From Thermocrispum agreste DSM 44070 (lineage in GTDB: Bacteria > Actinomycetota > Actinomycetes > Mycobacteriales > Pseudonocardiaceae), in contig NZ_KE386604.1 in NCBI RefSeq assembly GCF_000427905.1, forward strand, positions 310,001-374,000: a stretch of DNA of 64,000 bases, in the 5' to 3' direction. The notes under the pieces are model-generated. The model ran no database searches, was not told the origin of the DNA, and was given only the letters and a program-made list of their open reading frames with translations. Position 1 is the first letter of the stretch. Every line of letters begins with the position of its first letter. Made by a program: the position numbers and the translations under genes. Shown one piece after another: positions 25,428-34,939 of this stretch.

Positions 25428-27149
25428 GTGGCGGTAGAGGCGGAGCGCCAGTCTGATACGGACCGGCTCCCGTGGTACCGGACGGTCCACGGGCCGGTGT
25501 TCTGGCCCGCAGCGGCCATCGTGATCGTTTTCGTCGTGGCGGCTGCGGTGTGGCCGACGACGATGAACGACGACGTGATGGCCCCGGTCCAAATGTGGAT
25601 CGTGGAGTGGTTCGGCTCGTACTACACGCTGTTGGTCACCGGGTTCGTGGCATTCTCACTGTGGATCGGCCTCGGACATTTCGGTGACATCAAGCTCGGC
25701 AAGGACGACGACGAACCCGAGTTCGGGGTGCTGTCGTGGTTCTGCATGCTGTTCGCCGCGGGCATGGGGATCGGCCTGGTGTTCTGGGGGGTCGCCGAGC
25801 CGCTGAGCCACTACGCGGGGGTGCCGAACCGGGCAGCCGGCGCGCCGAGCGGCATGACCGACGAAGGCGTGCACGAGTCCCTGGTGACCACCTTCCTGCA
25901 CTGGGGTTTGCACCCGTGGGCCATCTACGTCGTCGTCGGTGTGGCGATCGCTTACGCAGTGCATCGCAAAGGCAAGCCGGTCTCCATTCGCTGGACGCTC
26001 CAGCCGATTTTCGGCAACAAGGTCAGGGGATGGATCGGTGACGTCGTCGACATCGCGGCCATTGTCGGGACGCTGTTCGGCGTGGCGACGTCCCTCGGCC
26101 TCGGTGTGCTGCAGATCGGATCCGGTCTGAGCTTTCTGGAGATCATCGGCGGGGATCCGGGCAAGATCGTTTACATCGTGCTGATCGGTGCCATCACGCT
26201 GATGGCGACCGTGTCCGTGGTGACCGGCGTTCGCCGGGGCATCCGGTGGCTGTCGAACATCAACATGGGCCTGGCCGCCGTGCTGTTGTTCTTCGTCGCG
26301 GTCGCCGGAGCTTCGCTGTTCCTTGCCAGGGAATTCGTCGAGGCGGTTGGCCTGTATTTCCAGGAGCTGGTGAAGCACAGCTTCAACACCACCGCGCTGG
26401 CCGGTGAAGACGGCACCGCGTGGCAGGGCTGGTGGACGGCGTTCTACTGGGGCTGGTGGATTTCCTGGGCGCCCTTCGTCGGCGTGTTCATCGCTCGGAT
26501 CTCCAAGGGCCGCACGGTCCGCCAATTCGTCGCGGCCGTGCTGTTGGTGCCGGCCACGCTCGCGTTCGTGTGGTTCACCGTGTTCGGTGGCACCGCACTG
26601 AACGAGGAGCGGAACGCCCCGGGCACGTTGATCGCCCGGGGCCAGGACGGCCAGCCGTTGCTGGACGCCGACGGCAACAACATCTCGGTCAACGTCGACA
26701 ACTCGCTGTTCGAGCTGCTCGACGGGTTCCCCGGCGGGAAGGTGCTGGTCGGCGTGGCGATCATCCTCGTCGTGTTGTTCTTCGTCACCTCGTCCGACTC
26801 CGGATCGCTGGTGGTCGACATGCTCGCTTCGGGCGGCCACCCCGAGCCGCCGACGTGGAGCCGGGTGTTCTGGTCGGTGATGGAGGGCGCGATCGCGGCG
26901 GTGCTGCTGACCGTCGGCGACCAAGCGGGCCTGACCGCGTTGCGCTACGCGGCGATCATCATTGCCCTGCCGTTCAGCGTGGTGATGATCCTGATGTGCT
27001 GGGCGAGCCTGAAACAATTCCGCGCCGAACGTGAGATCGCGTTGCGGATACAGCGCAGGCAGCAGCAGCAGGAACTGACCGAGCACGTGACGCAGAACCT
27101 GATCGAGGACGGCCTGGTCGAACCGAACAACGTGTCCGGCGGCAGGTAA
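25428..27149 (+). CDS. BCCT-family betaine/carnitine/choline transporter
   Basis: A 573-residue transporter with about twelve membrane segments. It has the family motif region G-M-G-I-G-L-V-F-W-G-V-A-E-P-L, the tryptophan-rich W-W-T-A-F-Y-W-G-W-W-I-S-W-A-P-F-V-G box and T-S-S-D-S-G-S-L-V-V-D. Charged tails at both ends (an Arg/Gln-rich C-terminus from about residue 535) are reminiscent of osmosensing BetP. GTG 25428 follows AGAGGGGCG. It likely imports compatible solutes such as glycine betaine using a cation gradient; upstream gcvT is consistent with betaine/glycine C1 metabolism, which is inference. Confidence 0.92.
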   Translation: MAVEAERQSDTDRLPWYRTVHGPVFWPAAAIVIVFVVAAAVWPTTMNDDVMAPVQMWIVEWFGSYYTLLVTGFVAFSLWIGLGHFGDIKLGKDDDEPEFGVLSWFCMLFAAGMGIGLVFWGVAEPLSHYAGVPNRAAGAPSGMTDEGVHESLVTTFLHWGLHPWAIYVVVGVAIAYAVHRKGKPVSIRWTLQPIFGNKVRGWIGDVVDIAAIVGTLFGVATSLGLGVLQIGSGLSFLEIIGGDPGKIVYIVLIGAITLMATVSVVTGVRRGIRWLSNINMGLAAVLLFFVAVAGASLFLAREFVEAVGLYFQELVKHSFNTTALAGEDGTAWQGWWTAFYWGWWISWAPFVGVFIARISKGRTVRQFVAAVLLVPATLAFVWFTVFGGTALNEERNAPGTLIARGQDGQPLLDADGNNISVNVDNSLFELLDGFPGGKVLVGVAIILVVLFFVTSSDSGSLVVDMLASGGHPEPPTWSRVFWSVMEGAIAAVLLTVGDQAGLTALRYAAIIIALPFSVVMILMCWASLKQFRAEREIALRIQRRQQQQELTEHVTQNLIEDGLVEPNNVSGGR

Positions 27150-27160
27150 CGTCACCTGTC

Positions 27161-27931
27161 GTGCGCAGCATTCTGGTGTCCGGCGGCACCGGCACGCTCG
27201 GCACGCATGTGGTCGAGCGGCTGGTTGCCGCCGGTTGCCGTGTCGTGGTGTTGACCAGGCACCCGCGCCCGGGCGGGCAGGGCGAGCAGCGCAAGGGCGA
27301 CTTGACGACCGGCGAGGGGCTGGCCGCTGCGGTCGCCGGGGTCGACACGATCGTGCACTGCGCGACCGGTGCTCGGTTCCGTCGCGTCGAGCAGCTCGGT
27401 GCGCAGCGGCTGTTGGAGTTGTCCCGCGAGCACGGCGTCAGGCATTTCCTCTACGTCTCCATCGTCGGCATCGACGACCACCCGATGCCGTACTACCAAG
27501 CGAAGCTGGACACCGAGCGGTTGATCGCCGACTCAGGAGTGCCGTACACCGTGCAGCGCGCCACCCAATTCCACGAGCTGGTGTTGCGGATCGCCGCCGC
27601 GCTGGCCAGGCCGGCGGTTGCACTGGCGCCACACGGCGTTTCGGTGCAACCGATCGACGTCGAACAGGTCGCCGGGCGGGTCGCCGAGCTGGCGTTGGGG
27701 GACCCGGTTGGACGAGCACGGGACATCGGAGGTCCCCGCGTGCAGTCGTTGGCGGAGTTGGTCGCGGAGTACTGCGCGGCGGCCGGCCGGCGACGCCGGG
27801 TGGTCCGGGTGCCGGTGTGGGGAAGAACGGCCCGGGCTTTCCAGGCCGGCTTGCACCTGCTGGGACCGGACGGGGAACGGCTCGGTGGTTCGTTCGCGGA
27901 CTTTCTGAGCAGGCGGTTCTCGGTGAAGTGA
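27161..27931 (+). CDS. NAD(P)-binding SDR/NmrA-like protein
   Basis: 256 residues with an N-terminal Rossmann motif S-G-G-T-G-T-L-G, the L-Y-V-S-I-V-G-I-D-D region and Y-Y-Q-A-K (active-site Tyr/Lys pattern of atypical SDRs). It resembles the NmrA/TIR-type NAD(P)H sensors and UDP-sugar epimerase-like proteins. Substrate unknown. It starts 11 bases after the transporter gene and probably shares its transcript. The SRP RNA gene follows. Confidence 0.82.
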   Translation: MRSILVSGGTGTLGTHVVERLVAAGCRVVVLTRHPRPGGQGEQRKGDLTTGEGLAAAVAGVDTIVHCATGARFRRVEQLGAQRLLELSREHGVRHFLYVSIVGIDDHPMPYYQAKLDTERLIADSGVPYTVQRATQFHELVLRIAAALARPAVALAPHGVSVQPIDVEQVAGRVAELALGDPVGRARDIGGPRVQSLAELVAEYCAAAGRRRRVVRVPVWGRTARAFQAGLHLLGPDGERLGGSFADFLSRRFSVK

Positions 27932-27978
27932 GTGCCCGCGGTGCGAGACTGCGGCGCACCCGGTCTACACTGAACGGC

Positions 27979-28062
27979 GGACCCCCGCGACGTCCACCCT
28001 GTGAACCTCCCCAGGGCCGGAAGGCAGCAAGGATAAGCAGGCTCTGACGGGTGCGGGGGTCC
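27979..28062 (+). ncRNA. ffs: Bacterial small signal recognition particle RNA (4.5S type)
   Basis: The terminal stem GGACCCCCGC (27979-27988) pairs with GCGGGGGTCC (28053-28062). The apical domain contains the conserved SRP motif with CCAGGGCCGGAAGGCAGCAA and TAAGCAGGCTCTG, the Ffh-binding symmetric and asymmetric loops with the GGAAG tetraloop region. It is followed by CCTTTTGT. The position directly upstream of dnaX is the usual actinobacterial location. It targets nascent membrane proteins with Ffh. Confidence 0.95.
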
Positions 28063-28148
28063 CCTTTTGTGCGGGTGGGGTGCCTGCGTTCGTGGTGGGC
28101 CGACCCGGGGGCGTGAGGAGCGTCCGCCCCCGGCGGTACTCTCGGCCC

Positions 28149-30059
28149 GTGGCTCTCGCGCTGTATCGCAAATACCGTCCGGCGACTTTTGCCGAGGTCG
28201 TTGGCCAGGACCACGTGACGGAACCGCTTCGGGCAGCGTTGGCGTCCGGGCGGATCAACCACGCGTATCTGTTCTCCGGGCCACGCGGCTGCGGGAAGAC
28301 GTCCAGCGCGCGCATCATGGCCCGTTCGCTGAACTGCGAGCAGGGGCCCACGCCCGATCCGTGCGGCGAATGCGCCTCGTGCGTCAACCTCGCCCCGGAA
28401 GGCCCGGGCACGGTCGACGTCGTGGAGCTGGACGCGGCCAGCCACGGCGGTGTCGACGACGCCAGGGAGCTGCGGGACAGGGCGTTCTTCGCGCCCGCCG
28501 AGTCCCGCTACCGGGTGTTCATCATCGACGAGGCGCACATGGTCACCACGCAGGGTTTCAACGCCCTGCTGAAGATCGTGGAAGAGCCGCCGGAGCACCT
28601 GATCTTCATCTTCGCCACCACCGAGCCGGACAAGGTGCTGCCGACCATCCGCTCGCGCACGCACCACTACCCGTTCCGGCTGATCCCGCCCCCGGCCATG
28701 CGCGAACTGCTGGAGCGGGTGGTGGCCGCCGAGGGGGTGCGGGTGGACCCCGCGGTGTATCCGCTGGTCATCCGGGCCGGTGGGGGATCGGCCAGGGACA
28801 CCCAGTCGGTGCTGGACCAGCTGCTGGCCGGTGCCGGGCCGGACGGCGTCACCTACGAGCAGGCCGCGGCCATCCTGGGCGTGACGGATTCCGCCCTGCT
28901 GGACAAGCTGGTCGAAGGCCTGGCGGCGGACGACCCGAAGGCGGTGTTCGGCACGATCGAGCAGCTGGTCGACGCCGGCCACGATCCGCGTCGCTTCGCC
29001 AGCGATCTGCTCGACCGGCTGCGGGACCTGCTGTTGCTGCGGGCGGTGCCGGATGCCGGCTCGCGCGGTCTGGTCGCCGCGCCCGAGGACCAGCTGGCCC
29101 GGATGGAGGAGCAGGCCCAGCGCATCGGGCCCGCCACGTTGACCAGGTACGCGGAGATCGTGCACAACGGCCTGCTCGACATGCGCGGCGCGACCGCTCC
29201 GCGGCTGGTGCTCGAGCTGCTGTGCGCGCGGATGCTGCTGCCTGCGGCGGACGACTCCGAGGGCGCGGTGCTGCAGAGGCTGGAGCGGTTGGAGCGGCGG
29301 ATGACCACAGCGGGGTCGGCTCCCGCCTCCGCAGGCTCTGCCGCGGATGCGGAGCCCGGTGCGGCCGCGCCGCGGTACCAGCGTCCTTCGGCGAGCCGGC
29401 CCGCTGCGCAGGCTGACCCACCGGCCGCCGCGCCGGCTCCGGCCGCGCGAGTGGAGTCTGCTCCCCAGCGGCGTCCCGCGGCGCCACCCCAGCCGCAGCC
29501 ACAAGCTCCGGCGCCGGAGGCCCCGGCGACGCAGGCTGCCGCTGGGCAGCTGGATGCCGAAGGGGTACGCAGCAGGTGGTCGGAGATCCTGAAAGCGGTG
29601 CGCAAGCAGTCCCGCAGCACCGAGGCGATGATGATCAACGCCACGGTGCATGCGGTGGACGGCGGCGACGTCACGCTGATGCATCCGGCCGAGCCGCTGG
29701 CCCGTCGGCTGTGCGACCCGCGGAACGCCGATGTCATCGCCAACGCGCTGACCGAGGTGTTCGGCGGCCAATGGCGGGTGCGTTGCGTGCCCGCGGACAG
29801 TGTCGGTCCGGCCATGGCGGCGCCACCCAGCCCGGCTCCATCGCGTGGAGCCCGTCCGGCGGAGCCGAACCCGCCTGCGGCCGCCGCGCCGCCGGAGCCC
29901 GAGGACCCGCCGCTGCCCCCCGAACCACCGGAGGACGACGAGGACCTCTACGTGGAGGAGCCGTCGTCGATGCCGGCGGAGCAGGACAAGCCGGAGGACC
30001 CGGGCGAAACGGCGATCAAGCTGCTGTCCGATCAGCTGGGCGCCCGGCCGCTGGAGTAG
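28149..30059 (+). CDS. dnaX: DNA polymerase III gamma/tau subunit DnaX
   Basis: 636 residues from GTG 28149 (A-L-A-L-Y-R-K-Y-R-P-A-T-F). P-loop G-P-R-G-C-G-K-T is at residues 44-51. The zinc module is C...C-G-E-C-A-S-C, the Walker B is I-I-D-E-A-H-M, and sensor and lid domains follow through about residue 365. A Pro/Ala-rich linker of ~120 residues precedes a C-terminal tau-like domain (~470-560), and a disordered acidic tail ends the protein. The clamp-loader ATPase loads the sliding clamp at replication forks. I see no sequence suggesting a programmed frameshift. Confidence 0.95.
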   Translation: MALALYRKYRPATFAEVVGQDHVTEPLRAALASGRINHAYLFSGPRGCGKTSSARIMARSLNCEQGPTPDPCGECASCVNLAPEGPGTVDVVELDAASHGGVDDARELRDRAFFAPAESRYRVFIIDEAHMVTTQGFNALLKIVEEPPEHLIFIFATTEPDKVLPTIRSRTHHYPFRLIPPPAMRELLERVVAAEGVRVDPAVYPLVIRAGGGSARDTQSVLDQLLAGAGPDGVTYEQAAAILGVTDSALLDKLVEGLAADDPKAVFGTIEQLVDAGHDPRRFASDLLDRLRDLLLLRAVPDAGSRGLVAAPEDQLARMEEQAQRIGPATLTRYAEIVHNGLLDMRGATAPRLVLELLCARMLLPAADDSEGAVLQRLERLERRMTTAGSAPASAGSAADAEPGAAAPRYQRPSASRPAAQADPPAAAPAPAARVESAPQRRPAAPPQPQPQAPAPEAPATQAAAGQLDAEGVRSRWSEILKAVRKQSRSTEAMMINATVHAVDGGDVTLMHPAEPLARRLCDPRNADVIANALTEVFGGQWRVRCVPADSVGPAMAAPPSPAPSRGARPAEPNPPAAAAPPEPEDPPLPPEPPEDDEDLYVEEPSSMPAEQDKPEDPGETAIKLLSDQLGARPLE

Positions 30060-30063
30060 GTCG

Positions 30064-30924
30064 TCACCGCGCCCCGAGGTACCGCAGCACGCCGTCGGCA
30101 ATGGCGTCGGCGTACTTCTGCCGTCCGGCCGCCTGCTTCATCGTGGCCGCTTCCTGCGGGTTGCGCATGTTGCCGCACTCGACGAGCACCACGGGGCGCT
30201 TCGACAGGTTGAGCCCGGCCAGGTCGTCCCGCGGTGCCAACCCGTCCGATCCCAGGTAGGTCGAGAGCGGGAAGCCCGCGTCGCGCAGCGCATCGCGCAG
30301 AGTACGGGCCAATCGGACGGACGGCTTTCCTTGCGCGGCGTTCAGTGGCGGGGAGGAGTAGGCGATGTGGAATCCGCGGGCCGTACCTTCGGCCCCGTCG
30401 GCGTGGATGGAGACCACCGCGTCGGCTCGAGTTCGGTTCCCGATGTCCGCCCGGCGGTCGACACAAGGCCCGACGCCGTCGTCCGACTGGCGCGTCATGA
30501 CCACCTCGATCCCCTGTTGCCGCAGCAAGCGGCGCACCCGCTTGGCTACGTCGAACGTGAACGCGTGCTCGGGATAGCCGTCGTTGGTGGCCGTGCCGGT
30601 GGTGTTGCACGGCTTGGTGCGGCCGCGGCCTGCCGGGACGTGGCGGTTGATCTCCTCGGGTGCGGCCGCGTTCCCGCCGTTGTGGCCGGGATCGAGCACG
30701 ACCACGGCCTTCTTCGCCTGGGTCGTGGCCGTGGCCGACGCCGAGTTGGGTGGCTGCGTCGGCGCGGCCGACGGCGGAACTGGACGCGTGCTCTGGGCCG
30801 GACGCGAGCTGGCCGGTGGTGGGGAGCTCGGCCGGTCGGCATGCCCGTTGGGGCTGGTTTCCGGGGCGTTGCTGCACGCACCGACGGCCATCACTGCTAA
30901 GACAGAGCACAGCCACCTTCGCAC
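30064..30924 (-). CDS. N-acetylmuramoyl-L-alanine amidase lipoprotein (Amidase_3)
   Basis: 286 residues. The N-terminus (V-R-R-W-L-C-S-V-L-A-V-M-A-V-G-A-C) is a lipoprotein signal with lipobox V-G-A-C, followed by a Ser/Pro/Thr linker. The Amidase_3 domain spans ~75-285: V-V-L-D-P-G-H-N-G-G (zinc His), E-H-A-F-T-F-D-V-A region, S-I-H-A-D-G (zinc His) and V-L-V-E-C-G-N-M (catalytic Glu). It cleaves the bond between muramic acid and the stem peptide outside the membrane. GTG 30924 is the likeliest start. It is on the opposite strand from dnaX and ybaB, separating them. Confidence 0.88.
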   Translation of the reverse strand: MRRWLCSVLAVMAVGACSNAPETSPNGHADRPSSPPPASSRPAQSTRPVPPSAAPTQPPNSASATATTQAKKAVVVLDPGHNGGNAAAPEEINRHVPAGRGRTKPCNTTGTATNDGYPEHAFTFDVAKRVRRLLRQQGIEVVMTRQSDDGVGPCVDRRADIGNRTRADAVVSIHADGAEGTARGFHIAYSSPPLNAAQGKPSVRLARTLRDALRDAGFPLSTYLGSDGLAPRDDLAGLNLSKRPVVLVECGNMRNPQEAATMKQAAGRQKYADAIADGVLRYLGAR

Positions 30925-31007
30925 GGGCCCCACAGTGCCATGCTCGACGGCGCTAGGCTGGCTAGACGAGCCGTAGCGGTGAAGGTTCACGCAGAAAGGC
31001 AAGGGCG

Positions 31008-31373
31008 ATGGAGCAGTCCGGGGGCATGCCCGACATGCAGGCGATCCTGGAGCAGGCCAAGCAGATGCAGCAGCAGCTGCTGAACATGCAGCAGGAGCTG
31101 GCCGACGCGGAAGTCACCGGCACCGCTGGCGGCGGCCTGGTCTCCGCGGTGGTCAGCGGGGACCTGGAGCTGAAGAGCCTGAGCATCGACCCGAAGGTGG
31201 TCGATCCCGACGATGTGGAGACACTGGCGGACCTGGTGGTGGCCGCGGTGCGCGACGCGATGGCCGCCGCGCAGCGGCTGACCGCGGAGAAGTTCGGCCC
31301 GATGGCCGGTGGCCTCGGCGGCCCCGGCGGGCTGGACCTCGGCGGCCTCGGTCTGCCCGGCACCGGAAAGTAG
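31008..31373 (+). CDS. ybaB: YbaB/EbfC-family nucleoid-associated protein
   Basis: 121 residues. The N-terminus is a Met/Gln-rich coiled coil ([14 protein letters not shown]). The core strand region is [15 protein letters not shown], the C-terminal helix has [11 protein letters not shown], and a Gly/Leu tail follows. It is directly upstream of recR, the conserved position. It binds DNA and is implicated in nucleoid organisation. ATG 31008 has AAGGGCG upstream. It is distinct from the type VII-associated YbaB-like protein at 8758. Confidence 0.93.
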   Translation: MEQSGGMPDMQAILEQAKQMQQQLLNMQQELADAEVTGTAGGGLVSAVVSGDLELKSLSIDPKVVDPDDVETLADLVVAAVRDAMAAAQRLTAEKFGPMAGGLGGPGGLDLGGLGLPGTGK

Positions 31374-31379
31374 TCGAGG

Positions 31380-31976
31380 TTGTACGAAGGCGTCGTCCAG
31401 GATCTGATCGACGAGCTGGGGCGGCTGCCCGGCGTCGGTCCGAAGAGCGCCCAGCGCATCGCCTTCCACTTGCTGGGTTCCGATCCGGCCGACATCAAGC
31501 GGCTGGTCGACGTGCTGAACGCGGTGGCCGCCGGGGTGCAGTTCTGCGAGGTCTGCGGCACGGTCGCGGAACAGGACAAGTGTCGCATCTGCCGGGATCC
31601 GCGGCGGGACGCCACCACGATCTGCGTGGTGGAGGAACCCAAGGACGTGCTGGCGATCGAGCGCACCCGCGAGTTCAAGGGCCGCTACCACGTGCTGGGT
31701 GGCGCGCTGGACCCGCTGTCCGGCGTCGGGCCGGACCAGTTGCGCATCCGCCAGCTGCTGGCGCGCATCTCCTCCGACGAGGTCCGCGAGGTCATCATCG
31801 CGACCGATCCGAACACGGAGGGTGAGGCAACGGCCACGTATCTGGTTCGGATGCTGCGCGACTTCCCCGATCTGACGGTGACGCGATTGGCGTCCGGGTT
31901 GCCCATGGGTGGTGATCTGGAATTCGCCGACGAACTGACGCTCGGTCGGGCGCTGTCCGGCCGCCGTCAGGTCTGA
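31380..31976 (+). CDS. recR: Recombination protein RecR
   Basis: 198 residues, full length. The N-terminal HhH is [19 protein letters not shown], the zinc finger is C-E-V-C...C-R-I-C, and the Toprim domain has [10 protein letters not shown] and A-T-D-P-N-T-E-G. The start is TTG 31380, only 6 bases after ybaB; no ATG or GTG in the frame fits the conserved N-terminus. RecR acts with RecF/RecO in loading RecA at gaps. Confidence 0.95.
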   Translation: MYEGVVQDLIDELGRLPGVGPKSAQRIAFHLLGSDPADIKRLVDVLNAVAAGVQFCEVCGTVAEQDKCRICRDPRRDATTICVVEEPKDVLAIERTREFKGRYHVLGGALDPLSGVGPDQLRIRQLLARISSDEVREVIIATDPNTEGEATATYLVRMLRDFPDLTVTRLASGLPMGGDLEFADELTLGRALSGRRQV

Positions 31977-32170
31977 CCAGGCGAAACGCCGCATCGAACG
32001 GTGTCCGTGCCGCCCGTGAGCGGTCAAAGTCTTACGGCCGCGTAGCAGGATCGTGACCTGCCGGGCTTATGTCGTCGGGCCATTCCGGCTATCGTCTGGC
32101 CCCGACACGCAACGCGTTGGCCGCTCACCCATGCGGGCGACGATGGATCGAAACGGGCAAGAGGTGCCAG

Positions 32171-33838
32171 ATGCTCCACAACAGGGCAACGAGATGGAAG
32201 AAGGCGGCCCTGATCGGGCTGGCGAGCGCGCTCGCGCTGTCGGTGGCCGCGTGCGCTTCCGAGCGCGGCCAAGGTGGTGAGGGTCAGGTCAGGGGCGGCA
32301 CGCTGACGTTCGGCAGCGCGGGCGACCCCAAGATGTTCGACGCCACCTTCGCCACCGACGGGGAGACGTTCCGGCCGGTGCGGCAGATGTTCGAAACGCT
32401 GATCACCTACAAGCCGGGCACCGCCGAGCTGGCGCCGGCTCTGGCGACCAAGTGGGAGCCGGTCGACGACGGCAAGGGCTGGAAGTTCACGCTGCGCGAG
32501 GGCGTGAAGTTCCACGACGGCACCGACTTCAACGCCGACGCGGTCTGCTTCAACTTCGACCGCTGGTACAACATGAAGGGCGCCGCCGCGCAGAGCCAGA
32601 TGATCTACTACGCCGACGTCTTCGGCGGCTTCAAGAACAACACCAGCGAGGACTTCGGCGAGCCGTTGTACGCCGGGTGCGAGAAGGAGGACGACTACAC
32701 CGTCACCATCAAGCTGACCCGGCCGAGCGGTGCCTTCCCGGCGGCCTTCGGCCTCACCTCGCTGTCCATCGGCAGCCCGACGGCGATGAAGAAGTACAAC
32801 GCCGACGAGGTCAAGCAGAGCGGCGAGGCGTTCACCTACTCCGAGTACGCCACCAAGCACCCGACCGGCACGGGTCCGTTCAAGCTGGAGTCCTACGACA
32901 AGGCGAACGGCACCGTGACGCTGGTGCGCAACGAGGACTACTGGGGCGACAAGGCGTACCTGGACAAGCTGATCTTCAAGACGATCCCGGAGGAGCAGGC
33001 CCGCAAGGACGAACTGCGCGCAGGCACCATCGACGGTTACGACCTGCCCAGCCCGGCCGACTACCAGGCGCTGGAGGACGAAGGCCACCAGGTGATGGTC
33101 CGGCCGGTGTTCAACATCCTGTACCTGGGCATCAACCAGAAGAACAACCCGAAGCTGCGTGACCTGAAGGTCCGCGAGGCGCTGGAGATGGCCATCAACA
33201 AGGAGCAGCTGGCCAAGACCAGGCTGCCCAAGGGCGCGGTGGCCCGTGACCAGTTCGTGCCGCAGGACCTGCCCGGGTACACCGAGGACGTGGTCAAGCG
33301 GGAGTACAACCCGGAGGAGGCCAAGAAGGTGCTCAACGGGTTGAAGGTGAAGTTCTACATCCCGACCGAGGTGACCCGTCCGTACATGCCGGATCCGCGG
33401 TCGATCGCCAAGTCGATCATCTCCGACCTGAAGGCGGCCGGGGTGCAGGTGGAAGAGGTCAGCAAGCCGTGGAACGGCGGCTACCTCGACGACGTCACCG
33501 TGAACGGCAAGCACGACCTGCACCTGCTCGGCTGGACCGGTGACTACGGCGACGCGGGCAACTTCATCGGAACGTTCTTCGGGCGGAAGAAGGCCGAGTT
33601 CAGCTTCACCAACGAGAAGATCTTCGATGCGCTGGCCACGGCCGACCGTGAGCCGGACCCGGAGAAGCGCGGTGAGCTGTACGAGCAGGCCGCGGTGGAG
33701 ATCTCCAAGTACGTTCCGGCCATCCCGCTGACCTCGTCGCCGCCGGCGATCGTGGTGTCCAAGAACGTGCAAGGGCTGGTCCCGAGCCCGTTGACGGACG
33801 AGCGGTTCGTGACGGTCAGTAAGAAGCAATCGGACTGA
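32171..33838 (+). CDS. ABC transporter substrate-binding lipoprotein (oligopeptide/dipeptide type)
   Basis: 555 residues from ATG 32171 after AAGAGG. The signal with lipobox is L-S-V-A-A-C, with the mature N-terminus at Cys28. The SBP family 5 fold shows G-G-T-L-T-F-G-S-A, Y-K-P-G-T-A-E-L-A-P-A-L-A, T-G-P-F-K-L and I-L-Y-L-G-I-N-Q-K. It binds peptides outside the membrane and hands them to the permeases. It is the first gene of the five-gene operon (32171-38047) and is separated from the permeases by a 15-bp hairpin at 33874, which may uncouple its expression level. Confidence 0.92.
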   Translation: MLHNRATRWKKAALIGLASALALSVAACASERGQGGEGQVRGGTLTFGSAGDPKMFDATFATDGETFRPVRQMFETLITYKPGTAELAPALATKWEPVDDGKGWKFTLREGVKFHDGTDFNADAVCFNFDRWYNMKGAAAQSQMIYYADVFGGFKNNTSEDFGEPLYAGCEKEDDYTVTIKLTRPSGAFPAAFGLTSLSIGSPTAMKKYNADEVKQSGEAFTYSEYATKHPTGTGPFKLESYDKANGTVTLVRNEDYWGDKAYLDKLIFKTIPEEQARKDELRAGTIDGYDLPSPADYQALEDEGHQVMVRPVFNILYLGINQKNNPKLRDLKVREALEMAINKEQLAKTRLPKGAVARDQFVPQDLPGYTEDVVKREYNPEEAKKVLNGLKVKFYIPTEVTRPYMPDPRSIAKSIISDLKAAGVQVEEVSKPWNGGYLDDVTVNGKHDLHLLGWTGDYGDAGNFIGTFFGRKKAEFSFTNEKIFDALATADREPDPEKRGELYEQAAVEISKYVPAIPLTSSPPAIVVSKNVQGLVPSPLTDERFVTVSKKQSD

Positions 33839-33873
33839 CGCGCACAGCTGGCGTGTCCGACGCGCAGTAGTAC

Positions 33874-33909
33874 GGCGAGTGCCCACCCATGACCGGGTGG
33901 GCACTCGCC
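33874..33909 (+). promoter_or_regulatory. Intercistronic hairpin between binding-protein and permease genes
   Basis: GGCGAGTGCCCACCC (33874-33888) and GGGTGGGCACTCGCC (33895-33909) form a perfect 15-bp stem with a 6-base loop. No U-run follows. It is likely an attenuating or mRNA-stabilising structure that favours expression of the binding protein over the permeases, a common arrangement in such operons. Confidence 0.75.
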
Positions 33910-33933
33910 GGTTCCCACCACACGGGCGGTTCC

Positions 33934-34938
33934 ATGCTGAGGTTCATCGTTCGGCGGTTGCTGCAAGCGATCCCGACGCTTTTCATCCTGTCGTTGCTGA
34001 TATTCGCCTGGTTCCGGGCGCTGCCCGGCGGGCCGGCCAGCGCCATGCTCGGTGAGCGGGCCACGCCGCAGCGCATCGCGGAACTGAACGAGACGATGGG
34101 TCTCAACGACCCGATCCCGGTCCAGTACCTGAAGTTCCTCGGCCGGATGCTCAACGGCGACTTCGGCACGTCGACCATCACCGGGGACTCGGTGCTGACC
34201 GAGATCGGCAGGCACTTCCCGGCCACCATCGAGCTGGCGTTCGCCGCGCTGTTTCTGGCGGTGGCGTTCGGCATCCCGTTCGGCTACCTGGCCGCCCGGT
34301 ACCGGGGAAGCCTGTTCGACACCGGCATCGTGATCAGCACCCTGGTCGGTGTCGCGGTCCCGGTGTTCTTTCTCGGTTTCTTGCTCAAGTACGTCTTCTC
34401 CACCCAGCTGGCGTGGTTGCCGCCGTCCGGCAGACAGGACGTCGACATCGACGCGACGTCGGTGACCGGGTTCGCCACCCTCGACGGCATATTGACCGGT
34501 GAGTTCGACGCCACGCTGAACGCGCTCGAGCATCTGGCGCTGCCCGCGATCGCGCTGGCCACCATTCCGTTCGCGGTGATCGTGCGCATCACCAGGGCGT
34601 CGGTTCTGGACGTGCTGAACGAGGACTTCATCCGCACCGCGGAGTCGAAGGGATTGACCGCCCAGGTGGTGCGCACCCGCCACGTGCTGCGCAACGCGTT
34701 GCTGCCGGTGGCCACCACCATCGGCCTGCAGACCGGCTTGCTGCTGGCCGGGGCGGTGCTGACCGAGAAAGTGTTCGTCTGGCGTGGCCTCGGCTTCCTG
34801 CTCGCCCAGGGCATCGAGCAGCGCGACTACCCGCGATTGCAGGCGCTGATCCTGCTGGCCGCGGTGGTCTACGTGGTGGTCAACCTGCTGGTCGACATCT
34901 CCTACGCGATCATCGACCCGAGGGTGCGGGTGAGCTGA
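33934..34938 (+). CDS. Peptide ABC transporter permease, DppB/OppB type
   Basis: 334 residues, about six membrane segments. The N-terminal signature is R-F-I-V-R-R-L-L-Q-A-I-P-T-L. The EAA-like motif region is E-D-F-I-R-T-A-E-S-K-G-L in the cytoplasmic loop, and the C-terminal segment ends I-D-P-R-V-R-V. ATG 33934 follows the hairpin; an upstream in-frame extension lies inside the hairpin and is rejected. It forms the channel with the following permease. Confidence 0.92.
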   Translation: MLRFIVRRLLQAIPTLFILSLLIFAWFRALPGGPASAMLGERATPQRIAELNETMGLNDPIPVQYLKFLGRMLNGDFGTSTITGDSVLTEIGRHFPATIELAFAALFLAVAFGIPFGYLAARYRGSLFDTGIVISTLVGVAVPVFFLGFLLKYVFSTQLAWLPPSGRQDVDIDATSVTGFATLDGILTGEFDATLNALEHLALPAIALATIPFAVIVRITRASVLDVLNEDFIRTAESKGLTAQVVRTRHVLRNALLPVATTIGLQTGLLLAGAVLTEKVFVWRGLGFLLAQGIEQRDYPRLQALILLAAVVYVVVNLLVDISYAIIDPRVRVS

Positions 34939-34939
34939 C

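Noticed and set aside
28149-30059. Programmed frameshift producing a short gamma form of DnaX
   Set aside because: No slippery heptamer with a downstream stop was noticed; a single frame encodes the full protein.
27438-30101. 887-codon frame on the minus strand over dnaX
   Set aside because: Antisense to dnaX and the SRP RNA; low-complexity Arg/Gly-rich translation, no ribosome site.
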